From a virus: 64,000 nt of DNA. Position numbers and translations under genes: made by a program. Positions 1 to 9,348 of the stretch are shown one piece after another; position 1 is the stretch's first letter, and every line of letters begins with the position of its first letter. The stretch is taken from IMG/VR virus record IMGVR_UViG_3300034198_007771, positions 1-64,000 of that record. One strand, written 5' to 3'. The notes beneath the pieces are model-generated. The model did not search any database, was not told where the DNA came from, and worked only from the letters and a program-made list of their open reading frames with translations.

Positions 1-197
1 ACAACCTGGATGACCTCAGCTTTGTGTTGCTCGAAGTCAGATACGGAACTCTCGACGTAATTGCTGTAGAGGTGGCCTGCCTGCTCGACTGCAGGTATGC
101 CCTTCCACTTCTGCTTGTCACGCCAGAGCATCGGACGAGCATAAAGCCCGTCCGTAACCTCTGTGGTGAAACCGTCGTCGAGATGCTCTGGTATCAT
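1..197 (-). CDS. Partial late tail-region protein (C-terminus cut by window edge)
   Basis: Open frame of 65 codons starting at ATG 197, which overlaps the stop of the tail-tube-like gene (ATGA), and running off the left edge. It begins MIPEHLDDGFTTEV and is acidic and hydrophilic. I recognise no domain. Its place directly after the tail tube suggests a tail assembly protein, for example a chaperone-like gene before a tape measure, but that is position only. Confidence 0.75.
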   Translation of the reverse strand, partial: MIPEHLDDGFTTEVTDGLYARPMLWRDKQKWKGIPAVEQAGHLYSNYVESSVSDFEQHKAEVIQV

Positions 198-1057
198 CCG
201 CTGACCTTCACGATGTTAAACGCTGCCGTGCTTTCCTGACGATGTGCTTCCCATGTCATAGGGAGACGGACTTCCTCAAGAGCACCTTCGATCGATGGCG
301 ACTCTGGGTTGAGAATGCCCTTTGGAATGTTGATCGTGAAGCTGTCCCCACCATTCGTGATGACCAGTTCCTGCTGGACCCCGGCCGCTGTATCGCGGTT
401 GTCCCAGAAATAATCCTTCGTCCCACTGATGTACGGGGACGACACCGCGAGCAATACCTGAGCTGGACCCGGTCCTACGTCCGTGACAGTGTTGCTGGAG
501 TTCCACGACTGTACGAGCTTGTTGTCGATGACAAAGGCAAACCTGTCGAGGTCTACCGCGGTCGTGGCGATCTCGTACGTCGTGCCGGGGAATGGGAAGA
601 TATTGTCCACAGTCCCGTCGGTCCAAGTCGTACCGCTGTCCTCAATTTCATCTTCAGCAATCCATGTACACTCGGCAGAAATCGGCAGGGTTCCGACCTG
701 ACCACGAAGGATCATGCGTGCCATACGAGCGTTTGTGTACTTGTGAACGGCAGCAACCTTGTCAATGATGATCTCGGTCGTGGATACTGTCTGGTTGGCC
801 GTGTACGTACTGGACACCAGTGTTGTTCCGGCCAGAGGAAGCAGGTACTCCAGGATCGGCCGAGTCACATCGTGGAACGTGGTGAACTGGATCTTACGTC
901 GGCCCGCAGCGGTTCGCTTATCAAGCGGGTACCGATTACCGCAGATCGCGTCCGGGTTCTGCACACGTTCAAACGTGGACTGATCAAGGAACTTGGCGAA
1001 GCAGTACTTCGACCCGCCGAGCATCATACGAGCATTGATTGCGACTGAGATTGTCAT
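194..1057 (-). CDS. Putative tail tube / major tail protein
   Basis: 287 aa, rich in beta-forming residues, Thr and Ser, with no transmembrane segment, cysteine cluster or enzyme motif. Size, composition and position fit a major tail protein: it follows the connector and tail-completion genes and precedes the cut tail gene. The start at 1057 overlaps the upstream stop by ATGA. No diagnostic motif is visible, so this is inference from synteny; another virion protein is possible. Confidence 0.55.
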   Translation of the reverse strand: MTISVAINARMMLGGSKYCFAKFLDQSTFERVQNPDAICGNRYPLDKRTAAGRRKIQFTTFHDVTRPILEYLLPLAGTTLVSSTYTANQTVSTTEIIIDKVAAVHKYTNARMARMILRGQVGTLPISAECTWIAEDEIEDSGTTWTDGTVDNIFPFPGTTYEIATTAVDLDRFAFVIDNKLVQSWNSSNTVTDVGPGPAQVLLAVSSPYISGTKDYFWDNRDTAAGVQQELVITNGGDSFTINIPKGILNPESPSIEGALEEVRLPMTWEAHRQESTAAFNIVKVSG

Positions 1058-1584
1058 CTGTGGTTCCTGACCATGACTTGGAATGTGAACATTGCGACTT
1101 GCTGTTCATGCCTGATCAGACTCTGGGCCTCTGCTGGCACACGCTTTAACGGGTGGACTACGTATGGATCATACACCGCGGGGTCCGCATCCTGCAAGAA
1201 AGGATTCGGCACTGTGGTAAAAGCCAGCCGGGTGGCAATCATCCAGTCCGTGTACGTACGGATCGGCCCGTCTGTCTGGTACGGGCTGCTGTCCAGAAAC
1301 TGGATGGCGATACGGTGAACTTCATCATCCGCACAGTTCAGCCCGGCACCGATCGTGGACTCGACGGGGAGGATCGAGATACGAATACCGGGTAGGATCA
1401 GGTTCTGCAAGCCGTTCGACGCCCGGAGTTGGTTGCCGCCGTCTACGACTTTCCAGAGCCGAATTGCCTCGGGCTTTACTGGTCGGACTCGTTCTCCTTC
1501 GCTTGCTACGAACGTATTGTTAGCGGCCATCGTTTTCAAGATGGTCATCGTTCGGTTAGCGATGTTGAACTCAGGGCTTGCCAT
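1054..1584 (-). CDS. Putative tail completion / tail terminator protein
   Basis: 176 aa. The start at 1584 is fixed by a TGATG junction with the small gene upstream; an ATG 18 nt earlier would overlap that gene. The protein begins MASPEFNIANRTM and has an alternating hydrophobic pattern without helices of note. In the conserved order portal, connector, completion proteins, tail tube, this slot usually holds the tail terminator. Function is inferred from position; the coding call is strong. Confidence 0.6.
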   Translation of the reverse strand: MASPEFNIANRTMTILKTMAANNTFVASEGERVRPVKPEAIRLWKVVDGGNQLRASNGLQNLILPGIRISILPVESTIGAGLNCADDEVHRIAIQFLDSSPYQTDGPIRTYTDWMIATRLAFTTVPNPFLQDADPAVYDPYVVHPLKRVPAEAQSLIRHEQQVAMFTFQVMVRNHR

Positions 1585-1730
1585 CAGTTCATCACCCAGC
1601 ACTTATCGCCTGCTTCCATGCGGTGCGGGAATCTTACGACAACCTCATCCCCGGTGCGTTTGAGTCGCACAACAGTGATCAGGTTTTTGTCTTCGTTCAC
1701 CCATTTCTGAGAGACGACTACGGCTTCCAT
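1584..1730 (-). CDS. Small head-tail region protein, 48 aa
   Basis: 48 codons from ATG 1730, two bases after the upstream TAG, to a TGA that shares its A with the next ATG. The product begins MEAVVVSQKWVNEDKN and looks like a small beta-barrel with alternating Val/Arg strands. No family recognised. The tight spacing on both sides is the main evidence that it is real. Confidence 0.6.
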   Translation of the reverse strand: MEAVVVSQKWVNEDKNLITVVRLKRTGDEVVVRFPHRMEAGDKCWVMN

Positions 1731-1731
1731 T

Positions 1732-1959
1732 CTAGTCAGCATTCTCGATCTCCTTCTTCAGCATGACGGTCTTTGTGGTCTCGCACAGCCTGAGCCGATC
1801 CATCAGCGAGCCCTTCCAGTAGAACTCGTAGTTCGACCTCTTGGCGTCTCTGAACTTCTCACCACCAAACACGAACCTGTCGTATCTTCGGACAAGCTCA
1901 TCGATTAGCTGGTCTGTCTCGTAGATCTCAAGTTCCCGAGGCTGTGACGTACCCAACAT
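1732..1959 (-). CDS. Small protein, paralogue of the gene at 15449
   Basis: About 75 aa with start chosen at 1959, giving a 32-nt overlap with the connector gene. Longer in-frame starts reach 2151 but would lie inside that gene. The segment LEIYETDQLIDELVRR followed by NYEFYWKGS matches LEFITTAQMIDELERR and YNVEYRGS in the 80-aa product at 15449-15691, so the two are homologous. Function unknown. The start has a weak Shine-Dalgarno and is the least certain part. Confidence 0.6.
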   Translation of the reverse strand: MLGTSQPRELEIYETDQLIDELVRRYDRFVFGGEKFRDAKRSNYEFYWKGSLMDRLRLCETTKTVMLKKEIENAD

Positions 1960-3088
1960 CCCGGAGTCGTAGGCCGTACCACTGGGCGGCAGGCCCTTTA
2001 TTACGAACAAACCTTCCGTCTGACGCTTTCGCATCGTTGAACGCCTGAGCCAAACGGCTGTTAGACACAAGACGCTCAGTATGCCCGCCCACCAACCGAG
2101 TTCCGTACTCATCTTCACACAGCCTTTGCAAGAGCACTGCCATCGGCCCATCTGCTACGTCGATGTGCGACGAAGCTACGTACGCCACGTCGGTCACGGT
2201 AATCGTTGAATCACTCACCCGACACGTTGTTGAGGTCAAGCGTTCGAGGACACGTACTTCCTGACAGTCTCGGTTAAACTCCAGCGTAGTGCCGGGTACG
2301 TCACCGAAGTCGCCTGTCGGTTGGTACGTGTCCGTTGACGCTACGCGAAGTACGGCCCCGACGAACAGGGACGTAACCACAGCTTCTGAAAACGTCGCCA
2401 CGCCTCCGCTGAGCGTAACTGTTCCACGAGATTCTCTAACAAGGACATTGGTCGGTCTCCTGGCCACGTACATGTACTGAAGCGAGGTACGGCTGGTCTG
2501 CTCTGTCGGCAGCCACATGTTCCACCGCTGGGGGTTCGAACTGTCGGCCACAAGGGCGTAGCAGGTAGGCAATGCCGGTGACCAGGCAAAGCCCTCTTGA
2601 ATCTGGAATGCTTCGAGCAGGTTGAGCCGCTGAAGCTGCATGTTCTGTGTTCCCTCCAGGACCTGTACCACATCTCCCACGTCCTGCGGGAGAGGGTACA
2701 AGACCTGTTGGATCAGATAGGCTTCTTCCGAAAGATCGTCCTCCGGGTGTTTGCCCTCGAATAGCTCAATGACTGTACTGCTGATACGCCGATAGATTGG
2801 GTACCAATTGTGGTCGATACGGATGTGCTGAATCGTCGCATCGGTCGGCCACGTCGCGTCTGTCAGTGTAACCTGACGAGTATCGTAGTCAAAGTCGACT
2901 GTGCCTGTCTTCTGTCCTGCAAACGTGACGAGCGTGCCCATGCGGTGGAAGTACGCCCAGTCGTGCATGCCAAGCAGGCGTGACCAGGCGGACAACACCG
3001 CAGTGCGTACCTTGCCTTCGAGAAACCCACCGAGCGGTGAGTCAATCATAACGGCAATGTGGCTCATCATGTCGGAGACGGTGATCAT
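1928..3088 (-). CDS. Putative head-tail connector / adaptor protein
   Basis: 386 aa, starting at ATG 3088 in an ATGA overlap. The N-terminal third is helical, then comes HDWAYFHRMGTLVTF followed by beta strands and a hydrophobic region around residues 85-110, a layout I associate with phage connector (adaptor/stopper) proteins that sit under the portal. The genes around it (portal and two small proteins upstream, tail genes downstream) agree. No catalytic motif. Confidence 0.5.
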   Translation of the reverse strand: MITVSDMMSHIAVMIDSPLGGFLEGKVRTAVLSAWSRLLGMHDWAYFHRMGTLVTFAGQKTGTVDFDYDTRQVTLTDATWPTDATIQHIRIDHNWYPIYRRISSTVIELFEGKHPEDDLSEEAYLIQQVLYPLPQDVGDVVQVLEGTQNMQLQRLNLLEAFQIQEGFAWSPALPTCYALVADSSNPQRWNMWLPTEQTSRTSLQYMYVARRPTNVLVRESRGTVTLSGGVATFSEAVVTSLFVGAVLRVASTDTYQPTGDFGDVPGTTLEFNRDCQEVRVLERLTSTTCRVSDSTITVTDVAYVASSHIDVADGPMAVLLQRLCEDEYGTRLVGGHTERLVSNSRLAQAFNDAKASDGRFVRNKGPAAQWYGLRLRDVGYVTASGT

Positions 3089-3723
3089 TCGCCAAATACT
3101 TTCTTCGAAGCCTCTTCGATATTCTTGGCGGTAGACATCACGTCATCCGCGGTCACAACCTTGGTGTGCTTGTGCGTAATCTCTGCTTCCAAGTCTTTAT
3201 CTGTCGCCTTCTCGTACTCGGGCAGTTGACGATACTCTGCCTTGTATCGAGCCATGACGTTGTCATTGATCAGGACTTCCTGTGGCTTAGGCGGTGCCTG
3301 CACCGGATGCACTTCCCAGTCGCCCTCGACCTGCTCGTTACGGGCACGCATTGCCTTCTTCACGTCGGACAGCGTGTGCTTGTGCGTTACGATGCAATCA
3401 GGATCGCCAGGGTACTTGGCCAGACCACGATAGACCACCGCGTCTTCAGGCAGGTTCTCACCCGTCTTAGCCTTGTAGTTCTGGCGGTACAGGTTCAACA
3501 TGGCATCACACCCGCGGAACTGTTCAGTCACGCTTTTGCTGTTGGCCTGCACGGTACGATCGTCGATGCCTGTGCGAGGAGGACTCTGTGTCGCGAGCAT
3601 TGCTGCCATAGACACAGACTGTCCTTCCGCGAGCATCTTGTCGAACCGGGCCACAGCTTCAGGTCCTGACTCCTGAACTGCAGCCCATTCGAGGTTTTCA
3701 CGTCTGGTTGGAAACCGGCTCAT
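3085..3723 (-). CDS. Unknown virion-region protein, 212 aa
   Basis: Highly charged, mostly helical protein with two KHT-containing stretches (VTHKHTLSDVKKAMRARN and EITHKHTKVVTADDV) that look like a degenerate internal repeat of about 75 residues. Starts at 3723 in an ATGA junction and ends in an ATGA junction with the connector gene. No family recognised. Co-location with portal and connector suggests a head-neck or minor capsid role. Confidence 0.65.
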   Translation of the reverse strand: MSRFPTRRENLEWAAVQESGPEAVARFDKMLAEGQSVSMAAMLATQSPPRTGIDDRTVQANSKSVTEQFRGCDAMLNLYRQNYKAKTGENLPEDAVVYRGLAKYPGDPDCIVTHKHTLSDVKKAMRARNEQVEGDWEVHPVQAPPKPQEVLINDNVMARYKAEYRQLPEYEKATDKDLEAEITHKHTKVVTADDVMSTAKNIEEASKKVFGE

Positions 3724-3983
3724 GGTGAGGATTCCGTAACTTCCGCAGATGGTACCTGCTGGTTGAGCAGGTCAGCGAAAGATGGGATCGGCGTAGCTGG
3801 TGTCTGCACTACGTCCTTTTCAAGTACCGGGTGTGGCTCGTCGACTACAGGTGGTGCTGGTTCCGACAGTGATACCGGGCGTTGTCCGTTCAAGGTAACG
3901 CACACGCCAAGGTTGAACTCTAGGCTCTTGGCTAGGACTACATCGCCGGGTGATCCATCACTCTTCAGGTCCAATGTCAACAT
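3720..3983 (-). CDS. Small proline-rich protein with a scaffold-like PSFADL motif
   Basis: 87 aa. Start at 3983 is set by a TGATG junction with the portal stop. An N-terminal beta part is followed by an acidic Pro-rich segment and a C-terminal IPSFADLLNQQ. The same motif occurs at the N-terminus of the scaffold protein (LPSFADLQAAQ, gene 14245-15324), suggesting both bind one partner. Function otherwise unknown. Confidence 0.6.
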   Translation of the reverse strand: MLTLDLKSDGSPGDVVLAKSLEFNLGVCVTLNGQRPVSLSEPAPPVVDEPHPVLEKDVVQTPATPIPSFADLLNQQVPSAEVTESSP

Positions 3984-6163
3984 CACTTACCTCCACTGGC
4001 GGCTTTCTTCTTCGCCGCTTCAGCCTTGATTGTCTCCTGCTCCTGGAGATGAATCATGTTCTGCAGGTGAGCTTGTTCCTGCAGCATCAGCTTCTGCTGA
4101 TTGAATACTTCGTTCCACTGCAGCTTCTGGGATGCCGCGGGGGCAGCACCCTGCTGTTTGTACTGGGCATCGACAAGTCTTGCAACCGTCTTAGCCTTGA
4201 TCTCTTCTGTCTCGGCCTGAGTCTTCGCCGTCTCGATCGCCTGCAACTGCTGCTGCATTTGCTGCATAGCTGGATCGACAGGTGGAGTCCACTCACCAAC
4301 GAACAGATCCTCGACGTTCCGCATCTCCATCGCCTTGGCAAACTTAGCCACGAAGGCGTTTGCTGGCTCGGAGTTGCCGGACATCTTCCCGTATTCCTGC
4401 AGGTAGGGTAGCCAGAACGGGGCCAACCGTTCAAGGTCAGCCATGTCTTTCTCACGATTGGGACGACGCATGTCCGTGGCCTCGATCCACACCTCGACCT
4501 CTTTGGTCAGTGTGATGAAGTCCAGCGTACCGAACAATGTGTCCCAAGCCATGCTGCCCCAGTCGCCGAGCAGGTTACGCAGTTGTTCGCCTCGCTTGTA
4601 CAACGCACACAGCCACAATTCCTTTGTGCTGGTGTTGACAACGAATTGGTGAACGTCGGTAGCCATCTTGTCAGGACGTACGTTAGCCGCGGTCTGGCGG
4701 GCCGTCACATCTGATGTAACACGAGCCTGCTTCTGACTGATGCCGTAGTGAATGTCGTCGAGCCCTGTCGCCATCTGGAACTGGTTGTCCAGGTATTGAA
4801 TCCACTCCAGCAGATTACCTTGGACCTCCGGCCGTTGCACGAAGGCTACGATGTCGGTAATGCCCATGTTAGACGCAGCATTGATCTTAATGACTGCCGG
4901 GTTGTTCTCCCCCTTGATGGCGGACTCGACCTCTTCGGCGTACGCCCCGTTGACAGCTATGATGTCCCGCCGTCGGTCCCATGACATCTGCAGATGGCTG
5001 ACGAGCAGGATGTTCATCGCGAGCAGCGATCCGATGCCGGGGCCGAGCACGGCCATAGGCCAGCATGTGCCGACAACCGGATAGAAGTCCATCACCTCGA
5101 CCGGCCACTTACGGTCACGCCACAGTTCGAACACAGAGCCGAACTTGGACGTACGCCACTTCATGGCTTCGAGGATCTGCTCGGCACCGCCCATGTTGAC
5201 GAGGCCGGGCGGGAGGTTCAGCGGGTGTGGCAGGTTCCGCGTGATCGCGAGGTAGCAGTAGTCCCCCGTCAGTTGGTCGAGGGCTTGACCAAGCTGTGCC
5301 TGTACGCCAGTGACACGGGCTCCTACACCACCGATAGACCAGATCTCGTACCACTCGATTTGATCGAGGTACATGGTCTTGCCTTCGGGCTCGGCCGTGT
5401 TGTACCGGGCAACGAACTCGCTGGAGATGTGCGTGCCTCGGCCCTGCAGATACCCGGGCGGATATCCAAACCGTCGTTCAACTACCCACGCTGGCTCGAC
5501 GTGGCGTCTGCTGATCCATCGTACATCTCGCCATGCTGGGTCCTTAGCGTCTGGATCGACGAGGAGGTTATCGACAGGGTCGTAGAACGTCCCAACTTGA
5601 GGTTCTCCTGTGGAGCGGTCACTGTACGTCTCAGTCCATCCACAGCCTCTACCAGTGACAAGTGCGTCTTGTATAATGAGTTCATTGTCGGTCTTGATTC
5701 CTCCCGGATGGTTCTTGGCCAGAGATTCCAGCACGACCGTGGCGAGGCTGTTGCGTAGCTGACGCTCACCCCGCTTTGCCTGTTGGGCCTGGTCGATCTG
5801 CTGCAGCATCTGCTCGTCCATCACTCCAAGCATCTGAGCGATGCCTGTCTGGTCTGGCATGTCAGATGATCGTACCTCGCGGGACGGGTTTTGCCAATAC
5901 AGCGATGGCCCGATGATAGCCACGAGTTCGAACGCTTTGTTGAGCGATACCATGAACTGCGGCTGCGTGACCTGTGGGTAGAACTCCTTACGGAATGCGT
6001 CCTCCCACATAGCCTTCGCAGATGAACCAAGGAACTGACGACAGAGCTTGGCCATGACAGAGAATCGCTCTTTGCTTTTCTCTGCGGCGGCAATGCGTGC
6101 ATACCATTGGGACACCATAGGTCCGAGAAGGTATTGCTGTAATTGCTCTGTCGTTGGTTCCAT
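3983..6163 (-). CDS. Portal protein
   Basis: 726 aa, in the size range of large portals. The N-terminal half is helical with an aromatic-rich wing region; the last 110 residues are a Gln/Ala/Lys-rich helix starting near MQQMQQQLQAIETAKTQ, as in portals with an extended barrel. It follows the terminase in the usual terminase-portal order, separated only by a small gene. Portals form the dodecameric DNA channel at one capsid vertex. Shine-Dalgarno AAAGG upstream of ATG 6163. Confidence 0.8.
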   Translation of the reverse strand: MEPTTEQLQQYLLGPMVSQWYARIAAAEKSKERFSVMAKLCRQFLGSSAKAMWEDAFRKEFYPQVTQPQFMVSLNKAFELVAIIGPSLYWQNPSREVRSSDMPDQTGIAQMLGVMDEQMLQQIDQAQQAKRGERQLRNSLATVVLESLAKNHPGGIKTDNELIIQDALVTGRGCGWTETYSDRSTGEPQVGTFYDPVDNLLVDPDAKDPAWRDVRWISRRHVEPAWVVERRFGYPPGYLQGRGTHISSEFVARYNTAEPEGKTMYLDQIEWYEIWSIGGVGARVTGVQAQLGQALDQLTGDYCYLAITRNLPHPLNLPPGLVNMGGAEQILEAMKWRTSKFGSVFELWRDRKWPVEVMDFYPVVGTCWPMAVLGPGIGSLLAMNILLVSHLQMSWDRRRDIIAVNGAYAEEVESAIKGENNPAVIKINAASNMGITDIVAFVQRPEVQGNLLEWIQYLDNQFQMATGLDDIHYGISQKQARVTSDVTARQTAANVRPDKMATDVHQFVVNTSTKELWLCALYKRGEQLRNLLGDWGSMAWDTLFGTLDFITLTKEVEVWIEATDMRRPNREKDMADLERLAPFWLPYLQEYGKMSGNSEPANAFVAKFAKAMEMRNVEDLFVGEWTPPVDPAMQQMQQQLQAIETAKTQAETEEIKAKTVARLVDAQYKQQGAAPAASQKLQWNEVFNQQKLMLQEQAHLQNMIHLQEQETIKAEAAKKKAASGGK

Positions 6164-6165
6164 GA

Positions 6166-6468
6166 TCAGCCTTTAAGATTCAGGGCGGTCCAGAGACCTC
6201 GTGGTGACCAGCACCCTTTCTCACGGTAGTTCTTGTTGTCGAGCTTCGTGTCGCCGATAAGGCACACGCCTGACAAGTTGGTGAACTTCGCACCAATGTG
6301 GTTGATGTACGCCAGATTGACCATGTTGTCTTCGGCAAAGCTGACGATCACTGCCGGGGCGGGTACGTCCATCTGGGCCTGGTTGAACCACCACACTGGG
6401 TCGCCGATAGCGACCGTCACGTCGACACCGTCTATCTTGACGGTTCGCATGAGTTGTTTAGCTTCCAC
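6166..6468 (-). CDS. Small protein between terminase and portal, 100 aa
   Basis: GTG start at 6468 preceded by AGAGGAG; ends two bases before the portal ATG. The product has a beta-rich centre (DVTVAIGDPVWWFNQAQ, APAVIVSFAED) resembling small SH3-like folds. No family recognised. A TCTGGGGGTTAT motif (read on plus at 6479-6490) lies just upstream of the start, as it does before the putative small terminase and scaffold genes. Confidence 0.6.
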   Translation of the reverse strand: MEAKQLMRTVKIDGVDVTVAIGDPVWWFNQAQMDVPAPAVIVSFAEDNMVNLAYINHIGAKFTNLSGVCLIGDTKLDNKNYREKGCWSPRGLWTALNLKG

Positions 6469-6549
6469 TGGGAACTCCTCTGGGGGTTATGAGCCGGAAA
6501 ACGGCAGTGTAACATCCGGCGTTGTCAAGTCAAAGCCAGATTTTCTTGG

Positions 6550-9348
6550 CTACGGTAAGCCCAGTACGATAGGGCCTTTGTCGGTTTTCTTGTTCTGCTT
6601 GAAAATTCCGTCTAAGAATTTGCGGTCAGCGTCCCACATTGCCTGACCGGGGTCCAAGGCAGCAGGCCCGGGCGGTGGGGCGAGGAATGTGGGCTCGAAC
6701 CCCGCATAATATTCCATGCAGTTCCCCGCGACCATCGCCTTCAGATTCCTACGCACAATCAGAGTGGAGTTCGGTACTGTGGCACAATACACCTTCCCCT
6801 CGTATTGACTCGTAGTCACGATGGAATCCTTTGCTCCCGTTACCAAGGACGCTACGCCTTTCCGGAGTGTTGGCCAGTACTGGTCGCGAGACTGGCCTGT
6901 TCTACCTTCTATGCTCCAGTACTGGCACTTCTTCGTAAGGATGGTCGTGTGCCTTCCCAACCTGAAATACAACTCTTGGATGTCGGACGCCAGTGCAACA
7001 CTGGTCGTGGCACACCGATCGATACCCTGATTGACCCATCCGTCCCCGGCTAGGTACCCTTTCAAAAACGCGGTTATCACTTTCGCACTTGACGTTTTTA
7101 TCCACTGAGGGACAACCCGATTCCACGATCGGTCCCCTAGGTTCATGTCCTCCATCAAGTGCCATAGCTGCTTGCTCGAACAGATGTAGTTGTTCCCGTC
7201 TCTCAGGAAGTGCCAAGGTATCCTGTCCAACAGCGATACGAGTTTGATGACCCCTTCAGGCTTGACCTGGCTGATGCCGATGCGGTACCCAACGCCGGGC
7301 ATTCGTATAACCTTGTCACGGGAACCTTCTGCAACCCACCAACCCAGCAACTCTGCGTAGTCACAGGTGTCGATTGTTCGGGTGTAGTTCCTGCACTTCG
7401 GCGGGACCGGCAGGTCCATCGTGTCTGGCGACTCGACCGACCATGGGTTGTTCGGGCACAACTTCAACAAGTTCTGTTCGGGTACGTCCTCGGCGTTTAC
7501 GAAGTGCCATTTGTCACGGTTAAGCTGGCGGTACACCACCATACGATGGGTAGGTGTAACCGTACAGTCAACAGTCCGTGACTTGAACGTAATCATCGGG
7601 CCGCTGTAATCCTTCACGATCCAGCGTGACGGTGTCTGAAACTCCAGTTGGTCTTGCGAGTTTACCGTGGCGAGACGCTCGGTGTGGTCAAGGTCCGGCC
7701 ACAGTTTCCAGCCGCGGTCGGTAAGCACTTCCATCGAAGGGTGGAAGCAATCGAGCACGTCATGGGCCTGCCCTTTGGCGATCTTGTCCTGGATAGCGTC
7801 TCGTGAAACTTCCTTGAGCGTCTCTTCGAACTCTTTGACCAGTGCGGGGCACATGTGGGGGACGATACGGAGTCGTGGCCTACCGCAGTTCCGACCACGA
7901 AGGAGTGCTCTCAGCTTCAATGACCGTGTGATCCAAACGGTCTCACCGCGAAGGAATAGGTCTCCCGTGACTTGGCATCGCAAGCCATACGTTCGGAATG
8001 GCTTTGAGTATTCTTCAAACACTGTGTGTCCCGCCCCCATGCTCGTCTGGTTGCCCGCCTTCGAGTCGCCGATGAATCGAGCATATCGTCGGCCGGGGTC
8101 TGCAGCTACGACACGCTTCGCCATCTCTAAAGCGTTGAGCCGCGGCACAGCCATCTCGCGAAACACGATATGGTATGGTTCACCCTCGTCCCAAAACTCT
8201 TTTGGCGGTATCGCTACCCAAAGCATCGCCGGTCTCGTAGTACCTGGGTCGAGGATAAGATCGACGCACCAATCGCTCGGTACGTTCCAGTTCAGCTTCC
8301 GCATCGCCTCTGTGACCTTGTCGTTCAGCGGGCTGTTATCTCCGTAGTTGACAACGTGAAAGTTCTTGTCGAACTCTGGGTACGCCACGACAGAGCCGGT
8401 TGCAAACTCCCCGTAGTATCGAGCTTTGATTTCATCCTCGCTCCACCCCTCGAATCGCTTACGTCGTTCTTCATCATCCATGAACGGGTTCTTCATGGCG
8501 TTGAATACGAAGTTCTCCACGTCTTGGTGCGTGCGTACGCCACGGGACACTTCATCCCTTTGGTTGACCGCTCGCTTCCACATCTGCACGAGGGCCGCAC
8601 ATGTCATGTCTGGCCACGCTGTCCAGTACAACCGGCCCTTTCTGTCTGACAGTCGACTCTGCCATTCCGCCAAGTGACTGGAGTACTTGATATCCTCGTC
8701 CAGCCATATGAGATTTACGGGATCGCCCCTTTTCACGTCGCCACTGGACGCAAAGCCGTAGCACTTAGACCCGTCTTTCATCTCGATACTTGTGAACTCG
8801 TGAGCGGCTTTGTTCTGCCACACCTCAAGCGTTATCTCGGATGGCGGGATCAAAGGCGGTGCCGGAAACCTTTCGTCAACCGGAATTTTATCGTCGCCCT
8901 CGATACGGCCGGGTTGCCATGCCCGCCACAGACCGGTCTGCTTGTCACGTACCATGTCGAACGCACCCGGACGACACAGCAACCGGTATAGCGTCTGGCC
9001 GATATGAGCTAGGTTCATCCCGATCAGCCAAGCGGTTATCGGCCGCTTCTGCCAACCCGGTTCTCGCATGTCGTGCTTGGACCCGTCGGCAAAAGTAACT
9101 GGTTTGTTACGCAGGTACGAAGCTACCATCGCGGCAACAATTACGGACTTGCCCGATCGTGGAGCCCCTTGAACAAGTACCTCGGATGCCCTGCTAGTAA
9201 CAACTGCTTCCTGGTATATGGTCGGGCGGAAGATCTCCAGGGCGTCGAGCTTGGCCTTAGCCACCTTTGCCGCGGCGGCTACCCCTTGTTGGAGGTCCCG
9301 GCGAGACATGAGCGATTGACGGATCTTGTTCGCTAGTTCTTCTGACAT
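6550..9348 (-). CDS. terL: Terminase large subunit interrupted by an intein
   Basis: 932-aa precursor. Residues 61-68 (GAPRSGKS) are Walker A and 213-219 (LIWLDED) Walker B of the packaging ATPase. The nuclease domain shows LILDPGT (D367), FIGDSKAG (D428) and a third acidic motif split between AHDVLD (528-533) and CMEYYAG. Residues 534-876 are an intein, leaving about 589 aa after splicing, normal for TerL. The enzyme docks on the portal, pumps DNA and cuts concatemers. GGGAGGAG precedes ATG 9348. The start overlaps the 3' end of a GIY-YIG endonuclease gene by 16 nt. Confidence 0.93.
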   Translation of the reverse strand: MSEELANKIRQSLMSRRDLQQGVAAAAKVAKAKLDALEIFRPTIYQEAVVTSRASEVLVQGAPRSGKSVIVAAMVASYLRNKPVTFADGSKHDMREPGWQKRPITAWLIGMNLAHIGQTLYRLLCRPGAFDMVRDKQTGLWRAWQPGRIEGDDKIPVDERFPAPPLIPPSEITLEVWQNKAAHEFTSIEMKDGSKCYGFASSGDVKRGDPVNLIWLDEDIKYSSHLAEWQSRLSDRKGRLYWTAWPDMTCAALVQMWKRAVNQRDEVSRGVRTHQDVENFVFNAMKNPFMDDEERRKRFEGWSEDEIKARYYGEFATGSVVAYPEFDKNFHVVNYGDNSPLNDKVTEAMRKLNWNVPSDWCVDLILDPGTTRPAMLWVAIPPKEFWDEGEPYHIVFREMAVPRLNALEMAKRVVAADPGRRYARFIGDSKAGNQTSMGAGHTVFEEYSKPFRTYGLRCQVTGDLFLRGETVWITRSLKLRALLRGRNCGRPRLRIVPHMCPALVKEFEETLKEVSRDAIQDKIAKGQAHDVLDCFHPSMEVLTDRGWKLWPDLDHTERLATVNSQDQLEFQTPSRWIVKDYSGPMITFKSRTVDCTVTPTHRMVVYRQLNRDKWHFVNAEDVPEQNLLKLCPNNPWSVESPDTMDLPVPPKCRNYTRTIDTCDYAELLGWWVAEGSRDKVIRMPGVGYRIGISQVKPEGVIKLVSLLDRIPWHFLRDGNNYICSSKQLWHLMEDMNLGDRSWNRVVPQWIKTSSAKVITAFLKGYLAGDGWVNQGIDRCATTSVALASDIQELYFRLGRHTTILTKKCQYWSIEGRTGQSRDQYWPTLRKGVASLVTGAKDSIVTTSQYEGKVYCATVPNSTLIVRRNLKAMVAGNCMEYYAGFEPTFLAPPPGPAALDPGQAMWDADRKFLDGIFKQNKKTDKGPIVLGLP
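6721..7749 (-). mobile_element. Intein with LAGLIDADG-type homing endonuclease in terL
   Basis: 343 residues from Cys534 (CFHPSMEVLTDRGWK, splicing block A) to Asn876, followed by Cys877 as the +1 nucleophile. TPTHRM at 599-603 is block B with its conserved Thr and His. LLGWWVAEGS (667-676) and FLKGYLAGDGW (761-771) are the two dodecapeptide motifs of a LAGLIDADG endonuclease, with acidic residues present, so homing may be active. The end reads VYCATVP (block F) then MVAGN; the residue before Asn is Gly where many inteins have His, a variation I know from other phage inteins. The insertion lies between D533 and C877 of the nuclease motif. Confidence 0.92.

Noticed and set aside
194-1048. Long plus-strand frame opposite the tail tube gene
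   Set aside because: Shadow of the minus-strand gene; no ribosome site and odd amino-acid content, while the minus frame has coupled starts and stops.
1960-2151. Longer start for the small paralogue at 1732
   Set aside because: It would lie wholly within the connector gene, and the paralogue at 15449 starts only seven residues before the shared block.
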